Shown here piece by piece: positions 56,700 to 64,000 of a stretch of 64,000 nucleotides of DNA. Within the stretch, counting starts at the first letter, position 1, and each line of letters begins with the position of its first letter. Below the pieces are notes generated by a model, which saw only the letters and a list, made by a program, of their open reading frames with translations, had not been told where the DNA came from and did not search any database. This stretch comes from Parascedosporium putredinis (Eukaryota; Ascomycota; Sordariomycetes; Microascales; Microascaceae), in assembly GCA_949357655.1 (NCBI GenBank), contig CASHTG010000016.1, positions 620,001 through 684,000 on the forward strand, read 5' to 3'. The translations under genes and the position numbers were made by a program.

Positions 56700-57746
56700 T
56701 CAGAACAGCCAGACGTACATGAAGACAAAGATGACAGCGGCGAAGAAGGCAAGCCACACCTTCCAAGGCACGCCAGTACGTTCGGCCATGACTAGCATGC
56801 GGTTCATGGTGCCTCGGAGGCGGACTCGGGTGTTATCGAAGCCTTCGTTCATCTTTTCCGCAAGCGCCGAGGATTCGCGGATCTCATCGCCGATCGCCAC
56901 GGTCATCTACCAAAGGGAAGAAATAGTTAGACCAGGGAGCAAGACAACGGTCACGAAGCAGCAACTAGGTGCTAGGAGAGGGCAGGGAAACCTTGATTTG
57001 CACGTACATCCTTGAGGACCCTGACCTTGCCAAGGATACCTTCTACCTGCTGATCGTTTTGGCTCTCGAGTTCGTTGAGAACGGCATCGCTATAATGGCC
57101 CCTAAGTTTCGATCACAGTTAATATCACCATCTCGGACCATTTGAATGCACAACCTCGGGTACCTAGTCTTTGCTTTCAAAGGAAATGGAGTAGAGAGGT
57201 AGGGAGAGAAGGACAAAAAAGAAAGAGGATATGCAAATCTTACTTCTTGTTTGGCGTTGCTGGCCTATATTGGGTGTTAGATACACCGAGATGGCTGTTG
57301 CCACCAGTCGCCGAGGCGCCTCCGGGATACCCGTAGCCACCGTATCGATTCGGACTCGCGCTCACAGGGCGCCTAGACGCTTCGCCATTATCGTAGCCCG
57401 CGAAGAGAGCGCTACGCGGGTCGCGCTGGTGGAGATTCGATCCGAACCTGTGGGGGAAAGCGCACGAGGAGTTAGTCAAGTTGCGTCATACTCTCTAGGT
57501 TCCTCTCCTGCCCCGAAGAACAAGGACTACTTGCGACACACGGCGGGTGGCATCGTGACGCCGCAAGGGAATTAGGGAACTGAAGCATTCGGGAGCGAGT
57601 CGGATCGGTTTGGGGGTTGCTAAGCGATCTTGTGCTCGCGTGCTGCTAATGATCTTCCGGGAGGGAGGGGCAAGAGGAGATGTGTTTTCGGGCAGACATG
57701 GGGAAGAAAGGGAAAAAGAAGTTTGCGCCACATACCGAGAAGCCAT
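56700..57746 (-). CDS. BET1: Qc-SNARE Bet1 (ER-Golgi transport)
   Basis: Tail-anchored SNARE for fusion of ER-derived vesicles with the Golgi, and a substrate of Sec18 encoded in the same window. Four exons: 57736-57746 (11 bases), 57244-57447, 57008-57101 and 56700-56906; phases fit throughout, giving 171 residues with no frame break. N terminus MASRFGSNLHQRDPRSALFAGYD, a Gly/Ser/Pro-rich linker, then the SNARE motif from NKKGHYSDAVLNELESQND (heptads through VEGILGKVRVLKDMTVAIGDEIRESS, LAEKMNEGFDNTRVRLRGTMNRML) and a C-terminal anchor VWLAFFAAVIFVFMYVWLF ending at the stop, typical of Bet1. Confidence 0.93.
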
Positions 57747-59286
57747 GGTTTTCTTTCGCCGAGTTTGTTCGCCCGTGTCGCGTGCCAGGAGTTTTGGTCG
57801 TTACGGGTGGAAAGACGAGGTGAGTTGAGAGGAAGAGAAGGAAAATTTTCACGAAAAGGAGAAGGATATGGTAGGGTGCATTCGACGGTCCATCGAAAAT
57901 TCGAAAATCTTCAAAAAAGGGACGCCAGTGACGAAGGGAAGAGAAGATTCAAGCCAGGGTGTTATGAGCTTGCAGGGGGTATGACCAGAAGACGGCTCGT
58001 TAGTGGCTGGCACGGTGCACCGAATAGGGGCCTAGACGATCTGGTTGGCCTCTTAGCTTCGATTGCTTCGAACGAGCCGGAGTTAACGTTGGGGCTAATG
58101 AGGACCAGCATCCGCAATCAATCTGCCAACTTGTTGCAGTGTTACAGTGGAATGCGCATCAATTTTGGCCCAAACATGGTGTCCCCAACCCAAGTCGCCT
58201 GCTCAGTCAGCAAAACCGCACGCCGATTCGATTCTTCAACTTGAGGTTTCAGTGGCCTCAAGATTAAGGACCTCGTGCTCTGACCAGTTCCGTCAACTTC
58301 CCTGTGCTGCGTTGTCAGCACTTGAGGGGCCTGTCAGGATTGGGACTGCACCCAACATCGTCACTCGATGGCACTGTTCAATTCAGTCACGCCAACTGCG
58401 GTAGACTTGGCCATGACTGTGTGAACATGCAATCGCAGCCCGCCACACCGTGGAATTGGATGATTTGATTGATCCGGCGACATCTAGCCAGTGGCAGAGC
58501 TCTACGGCAAGTATGCACAAGACGTACATATATGGGGCCAAAGAGGGCCATCTATGTAAGCCTCCTCTCAACAATGGAGGCGCTCTCATGATGGCATGTA
58601 GAATCTGTGTCGCGAAAGATGGATTGCAAAGCGTGTCAATCTCTGAAATATAGAACGTGATACTCCGTTTTCATTTCAACCCATAAATCCTCGTTAACTT
58701 GACTTGTGCGCCCCTTGATCTGTCGTAGTCAAGGCCGGGCCGAGCTGTTGGGGACCGCGAAGCGCTGGTGTTGAAAGGTACACGATGCACGAGAATTTTC
58801 CCTCCAGAAAAACACACCTTATATATCCTAGGTTGAACTTCACTACCTACTAGCGCTAAGAAATACACCAAACGGCGATGCAATACATTTCCTAGCACAG
58901 GAGTTGGGTCGCACAGCAATCAAGCTACGAGACCGGTGCGGAGCAGGACACCGCATACTCGAGTGAGGGGAGGCCAAGTCTAACACAAAATGCACGTTGG
59001 TTTTTTCCCTCTCCTCACGACCGAGCCCAGACATGGCGAGAAAGACTGGCAAAAATCCCGGGCCATATAGACTTCGGTTTTGGTTTATTCTTTCATAGAC
59101 TCGTTCTAGTTTTGTTTATTTTACGTCACTGTCATTAACGACGCTTCAAACCCACACTGTCCATGTCGTATAAATCCACCCTGGCACCGTCCATCCCTTC
59201 TTGAGAATCGCGGCTGCTCCGTTTTAGTCATGAGTTGTGTAAGAGGGCGAGGCAAAGCGCGAATGGCGCGAGGTTGATATCCAGCC
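57747..59286. other. intergenic region between tandem minus-strand genes
   Basis: BET1 promoter and CHZ1 3' flank. No gene or clear regulatory site recognised. Confidence 0.5.
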
Positions 59287-59815
59287 TTAACCCTCCATCT
59301 TGACGTCCTCATCAGGAGCCTGGAAGTCATCATCCTCCTCGTCATCGTCATCATCATCGGGGGTTCTCCTGCGCAGCCTTGGCAAAGTCAATGACGCGAC
59401 CGCGGGTTCGGCGACCAGAGTTGATGATGTTGTTGGTGTTGATGGCCTCAAAGTCGTCTTCTTCTTCTTCTTCCTCTTCTTCTTCTGCATTGAGAATACC
59501 AGGTTAGAAGGTCGCGTTCACGGCTCAGCACGGAGCGAGTGGGAAAGGCAAAAGAAAAAAACCGGTCGCGGTGCGGGGCGGGGCGCGTGTGCAACTTACC
59601 AGCATCGCCAGCCTAATTAGTAGCAAGATTCGTTAGCATGCGCACAAAACCTCGAGAGAGACGGTGCAAGAAAACTCACGTCCTCCTCCTCCTCGTCATC
59701 ATCATCGTCCTCGTCCATGGCCGCGTCGGCGGATTCTGGGCAATGGCCTTGCCCTTACCCTTGACCTCTTCGCCGTCGTGGGCGGGGTCGTGGGGAGGGT
59801 CGCACCGTTGGTCAT
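59287..59815 (-). CDS. CHZ1: histone chaperone Chz1 (H2A.Z-H2B)
   Basis: Nuclear chaperone that delivers H2A.Z-H2B dimers. Three exons: 59680-59815, a 13-base micro-exon 59600-59612 (encoding AGDA with its neighbours) and 59287-59484. Acidic stretches (DEDDDDDEEEED, then a Glu run) lead into the CHZ motif DDFEAINTNNIINSGRRTRGRVIDFAKAAQEN, followed by another acidic stretch and VKMEG stop. Micro-exon donors and acceptors are canonical (tag|GCTGG..CTG|gtaag). At least three one-base breaks: two in exon 1 (near 59770 and 59735), where restoring the frame gives KGKGKAIAQ and SADAAMDEDDD, and one extra C in the run at about 59358-59362 after AAQEN. About 112 residues. Confidence 0.85.
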
Positions 59816-60403
59816 TGTGGCTACAGATTTGATGGGGGGCTGCAAGCAAAGATGAAGAATTGTGGTCAAGTTTGGGTAATTGGCAGCAGTAGAGGGAGGG
59901 GAAGAGGATGAGAAGTCGGGAAAAGAGATAAAAGCAGATCCTCGACTGCCGGTCAACGTTTTGTACCAAAGAGGCTTGCGAGGGGAGAGAGGGTGGCGGC
60001 GGGTGGAGGGGTGAGGAGAGCGGGACAAGAGTAGGGGCCTCTCTCTTTCCTCTTAGCGCGTGTTACTGTCGACCACTGGCAGGCGCCCCCTCCAAAACTC
60101 TAAAACAGCGATTTTGAGCAGCCAGGCAGGCGGTCCCTCTGGGCAACGGCGCTAACCTCGATCCAACCTGCCTCTCCCCTCTGAAGAGCGAGCTTCCAGA
60201 ATATTAACCGAATATTCTCCGGACCCATCATCACCAATTATCAGAACAGCTTCCCACGTTCCAGATTTCGGGAAGTCGCATCGAAACAAGGGCTTCCCAA
60301 ATCTCCTCCCTCCGACCACGCCCTTCCTCCACCGTAACCCGCGACCCCGGCCAAAGCGAGAAAAAACCAGGATATTTCTCTCCTCTGCCTCGCCCGCCAA
60401 AAT
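59816..60403. other. divergent promoter region of CHZ1 and EMC10
   Basis: About 590 bases between two start codons pointing apart. No TATA box stands out. Confidence 0.5.
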
Positions 60404-61053
60404 ATGAGGGTTTACGCTCTCTTCTCCGCGCTTTGCGCGGCGACCCTCGCCAGCGCCGAGCTCGCCAAGGTCTACATCCAACCCATCACAGCCTCGTCCG
60501 AGAACCAAGCACCCACTTTTCTCGCCGATGTCCAATATCACTTGGCGGATACCTCTGTCTCGGAGGTTGTGAATTACGAGTTTCCCGAGATCCCAGAAGA
60601 CGCGGAAAACGTTCGCGTCGGCCTTTACGACAGCGCCGCTCAGGCCTGGACATCCTCTTCCTCGCTTCAGTCGATAACTTTAGCAAAGGTTACGCGCCGA
60701 CCCTCCTCCTCTCCGTCGACCAGGCAGGCCGCGCCATCGGCGTAGCCTTCAAGGGTGTACTCATCGATGCGGGACAGACGAGGGACTTTGGTCCCAAGGT
60801 TGTCGTTTCGGTAGCTAAAAGGGGCCCAGCCCGAGCTCAACAAGCCTGTAGTACTCTCGCCGGAGGGTAGGAAGGTAGTTGAGGAAGAGAAGACCTTCTT
60901 GCAAAAGTAAGCTCCCGTTTAAGCCCTCTTTCATTCCTCGGTCTTTTTCTTCATGTTCAGAATTAAAGTCTAACCAACTTTCCTCGCAGGTACTGGTGGG
61001 TAATAGCGGCAGGCGCACTCATGCTGATGAGCGGCGGAGGAGATGGAAAATAG
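60404..61053 (+). CDS. EMC10: ER membrane protein complex subunit 10
   Basis: Lumenal subunit of the EMC, which inserts transmembrane segments into the ER membrane. Exons 60404-60906 and 60990-61053; the junction gives FLQK-YWWVIAAG. Signal peptide at residues 1-18 (MRVYALFSALCAATLASA). Then VYIQPITASS, YEFPEIPEDAENVRVGLYDS, WTSSS, NFSKGYAPTLLLSVDQAGRAIGVAFKGVLID, GQTRDFGPKVVVSVAKRGP, ELNKPVVLSPEGRKVVEEEKTF, and a C-terminal TM (VIAAGALMLMSGGG) before DGK stop. Family order and length (about 190 residues) fit EMC10. Two one-base breaks: near 60650-60662 and near 60822-60830, both next to short runs and repaired by one base. Confidence 0.88.
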
Positions 61054-61943
61054 AGTTAATATATAGCGAGTTGGCATCTACTCATCAGCACAAATACACT
61101 TGTACCAACACTATCGATCGCTTTTACCTTGATATCTAGACAGCTTGGAACATGACCGGAAACCCGTGACGAGAATCGGTGAAACCGAGTATTCCTGGGC
61201 TCTGGGAGCGGCGATTCCCAGCAAAGGGAAGCCTGAGACACAAAACCACCAAATTGTTCACAAACTTGCCGAGATTTTTATCAAGTAGTAGTATTAAACG
61301 CTGTTGATGAATTCCGCGCCTGTCCGCCGGCATCATCATGACTAGGTCCGGGAGACAAACAAGAACAAGGCAGTATTATAGACTACCTTTGGCTGGCGGT
61401 GCATCCCCGCAACGACTTGGAAGTTGCCAGGCATTCCTATGCTTCTATAACGTTCGCTTTCTCTTCAGTCAAACCCCTGGACGTAAAGAGAGAAAAGAGA
61501 GAAAGGAGAGAAAGGAGAGAAAAGAGAGAGATATATATGTGTGTGTGTATGTTTGTATGTGTTTGCGTGTGGTAATAGCGTGATTTACCATCCCATGCGA
61601 ACCGTTGCCTCGTAACTCCATTAAATCTAACGCCCCAATACTACCTCAGTATTATGCCTTCAGAAACAAGCAATCAACGTGGCGAACAACCCGGCCCGAA
61701 AGCGAGGGTATTGCTTGCCTTGGTCGCCTTTTCACTGACCTCAACCTCTTCTATGCTCTCGCTTGCGCCCCCCTTTTTTTCAGAATTAATAGTCTTCGGC
61801 GCTTTTTTCTCTCCCCTTTAAAGCTGCATAAAGCGTTCAAAAGGCCGGAAGATATGCCATAAAAATGATGTGATAGAAGAAGAAGAAGAATGAGATCAAC
61901 CCTCACAAGCTCATCGGCTCGAGCAGCCCAGCTGTAGGAACGC
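61054..61943. other. intergenic region between converging genes
   Basis: 3' flanks of EMC10 and the cyclin gene, with a GA-rich then TG-rich repeat at 61485-61570. No gene recognised. Confidence 0.5.
61485..61570. repeat. compound GAGAAA / TG microsatellite
   Basis: About eight imperfect AGAGAAAG units followed by ATATAT and then TG-rich sequence. Confidence 0.85.
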
Positions 61944-63192
61944 TCAGCTATCTCCGTTTTGGCCCTTGGGAGATTCCGCAGGGGCGTTGGAGGCTTCACC
62001 GTTGGCGGCCACCGTAGCAAGACTGTCTGGACAGTTGTTCTCTAAGGGCGAGTTCACGGTGGAAGACTCTAGCGCGTAGCCAGGGCAGCGCTCGACCAAG
62101 CCTTTGTAGTACGCGACAAGTACATCCGGGTTAGGAACGATCCTCCAGTCGACCCGGTAGAGAAACTCGAGCTCGAGAAGCTTAAGCTCAGCAACGCGGA
62201 CCCCGCCAACCTTTGCGTAGGTAGCGTTGTTCCAAAAGGAGTCTGAGAGACCCTTGGCCGCAACAGTGGCTGCAGTGATGAGAAAGCGGTGGACGGTCAA
62301 GGTATTGATGGTAAATTCGGGATAGAGCGCACAGAGGCGGTCAATATAGTAAACCATGGATAGCAGCAATGGTGGCGACAAGGTCGCATGGTGCGCAAGT
62401 CGATTAAGATAATCTAAAACAGATATGCCTGGCGCAGTCTAGTTTATCATCAGGTTAGAATTCCAAGAAGCTCCCGGTCAGAAGTGACAGTACAGGGGCG
62501 TCGCTACATACCTCGAATGAAAACGAGTTAAGCTACCGGAGCGCAGGGCCAGGCCATCGTTGGTCTCTATCAGCTCCGACAACATGTGGGCTATGAGCAC
62601 AACCATGTCGCTCACGGCGCAGTGCTCGTATGCTAACGGAAGCGCTTTCGGGTCGGCCGGCAACGTTCTATGCCGCTGGGCTGGCCTCGCCTGGTCTTGG
62701 GGGTTGGTGGCTTGCGGGGCCCGCGAAGAGTCCTCTGGGGGCGCGCCTGCGGCGGTTCAGGAGAGTTAGGTCGCCGTTTAGAGGACGGCGGCTTTTTGGG
62801 CGGCGTCGCGGTACTCGACTGCGAGTTAGTGTTATTGGGTGGTCTATGGACCGCAACAAGCTGGGGGTCGTTCGAATCGGTGGGTTGAGTCGAGGAGTTT
62901 CGCATCGGCGGCGCAACCCCTGAGGGTGAGTCGACGCCGGCGTTCTCTTGGGGGCGGGAGCCCGTGCTATGTTAGAAGGGGACGACATCAGGGCCGAGGT
63001 GGTCCTGGCCGTCAGGGAGGTAGTTGTCGATTTAGGAGACTGCGATATGGTGGAACTTTGGCGACTGGTGCGTGACGAGGAGGGGAGTGGAGGCGACCCT
63101 TGTGGCGTTCTAGCAGGGACGTAGTGAAATGATCGAGGAGAAACATTCTTGGTGGGATTAGGACTAGTTATCACGGGTGAGGTTGTCAACAT
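61944..63192 (-). CDS. PHO80/PCL-type cyclin
   Basis: Cyclin partner of a PHO85-class kinase; in yeast Pho80 controls phosphate signalling. Start MLTTSPVITSPNPTKNVSPRSF, a long Ser/Thr/Pro-rich N-terminal region (~180 residues), then the cyclin box from PLAYEHCAVSDMVVLIAHMLSELIETND through TAPGISVLDYLNRLAHHATLSPPLLLSMVYYIDRLCALYPEFTINTLTVHRFLITAATVAAKGLSDSFWNNATYAKVGGV, LLELEFLYRVDWRIVP and a short Ser/Asn-rich tail. One intron at about 62439-62511. Three one-base breaks: near 62950, near 62690 and at the exon-1 end (62512), where one extra G gives phase-0 splicing (HSR-TAPG). Which PCL/PHO80 subtype cannot be decided from the motif alone. Confidence 0.88.
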
Positions 63193-64000
63193 GGTGTTGG
63201 AAAGGCATCGCTTGGCGCCGAATATGTGAAAGTGTGGGTAGTTGCGAGAGATGGCCTGTCAAAGGTGGGGGATGGACCAAGCCGTGGAAGAGAGAAATAT
63301 CGGGTGCCGATGGAGGAGCCCATAGCAGTCTGCGTGGAGGACGCTACCACGGCATATGAAGGCCACGAGGAGAGCCGAAAAAGGAAAAAGTGAGCTCGAG
63401 ATGTCTCCGCACAATGGTTGCACTATCCCGGCAGAAGGGCGCTTTTGCAACGGGGTAGATCCTGGGGGATTGGATGCGCGGAGGAGGTTAGACAAGGCCC
63501 TTGACCAGAACGCTCACCGAGCAGACCCCATCGAAGAAAAAAGAACGGGATCAACGAAAAACGGCATGTACAATCGACGCGAGGTACGTACTGCCAATTT
63601 TAACGGAGCGTGGACTCTGATTCGCTCATCTGCCAAACGAACGGCCAACGATCACCAAGGGATTGAGATATGGTGGGTCTGTTTAGTCATCCCGTTGGTC
63701 AAGTGAAAGGGCAAGTCGAAGCCGCCCAAGTTCAGCCGGTCGACTTATTGGGTGTGGCCACGGGGAACATTGACTTTGCAGCAGCTCAAGCGTAGATGCA
63801 GGACGTGCGTGCGGCAGGGAACATAAAGACTGCCTCGTGCCAGCTCCGCCCAGAAAACATTTTCAAGGAAAGAGAAGGGGTGGAAAAAAGAAAGAGAAGA
63901 AAAAAATGAAAAAGAAAAAAGAAAAAAGGAAGAATAAGGAAAATGAGCCCCTTTCACTGCATAAAGACCTTCCCGATGTCCGGCTGGGCCTGAAGTTGAT
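63193..64000. other. 3' window margin, no gene recognised
   Basis: Upstream region of the cyclin gene followed by A/G-rich sequence (63870-63940). No coding signal seen on either strand. Confidence 0.45.

Overview
The window is nuclear DNA of a filamentous ascomycete (Pezizomycotina, most likely a Sordariomycete). The evidence is short GT-AG introns, GC-rich coding DNA with pyrimidine-rich leaders, no operons, and a set of single-copy housekeeping genes whose motifs match that group. I cannot name the genus. Eighteen genes are supported: KXD1-like (+), a small conserved protein with a YYDPTSNENPW motif (-), the RasGEF LTE1 (-), SEC18/NSF (-), CWC25 (+), a conserved protein of unknown function (+), exosome RRP42 (-), a RIX7-like AAA ATPase (+), cytochrome c (-), a putative mitochondrial one-TM protein (+), VPS20 (+), a fructosamine/ketosamine kinase (-), glutamate synthase GLT1 (-), APC15-like (+), SNARE BET1 (-), histone chaperone CHZ1 (-), EMC10 (+) and a PHO80-like cyclin (-).

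Layout: 1-12.8 kb holds three genes and long pyrimidine-rich leaders, with the ~5.5 kb LTE1 gene at its right. 12.8-22.7 kb is a gene-poor island with three long A-tracts. 22.7-48.1 kb is gene-dense, from SEC18 and CWC25 (divergent) to GLT1. 48.1-54.3 kb is a second gene-poor stretch. 54.3-63.2 kb carries five genes (APC15, BET1, CHZ1, EMC10, cyclin), and the last 0.8 kb looks empty. The genes do not form a pathway. They cover vesicle traffic and endosomal sorting (SEC18, BET1, VPS20, KXD1), ribosome and RNA processing (RRP42, RIX7-like, CWC25), mitosis and cyclins (LTE1, APC15, PHO80-like), nitrogen assimilation (GLT1), respiration (CYC1), chromatin (CHZ1) and ER membrane-protein insertion (EMC10).

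The most important observation for any reader is that most of the conserved genes are broken by single-base gains or losses, mainly in short G/C (some A/T) homopolymers. In each case restoring one base in the run rejoins the two conserved protein halves. Because essential genes (SEC18, RRP42, CWC25, RIX7, GLT1) are affected while short genes (CYC1, VPS20, BET1) are clean, I read these as consensus sequencing errors, not pseudogenes. Coordinates given for CDS span start codon to stop codon, introns and frame breaks included. I found no secondary-metabolite cluster, CRISPR, rRNA, tRNA or recognisable transposon, and no convincing new multi-gene system.
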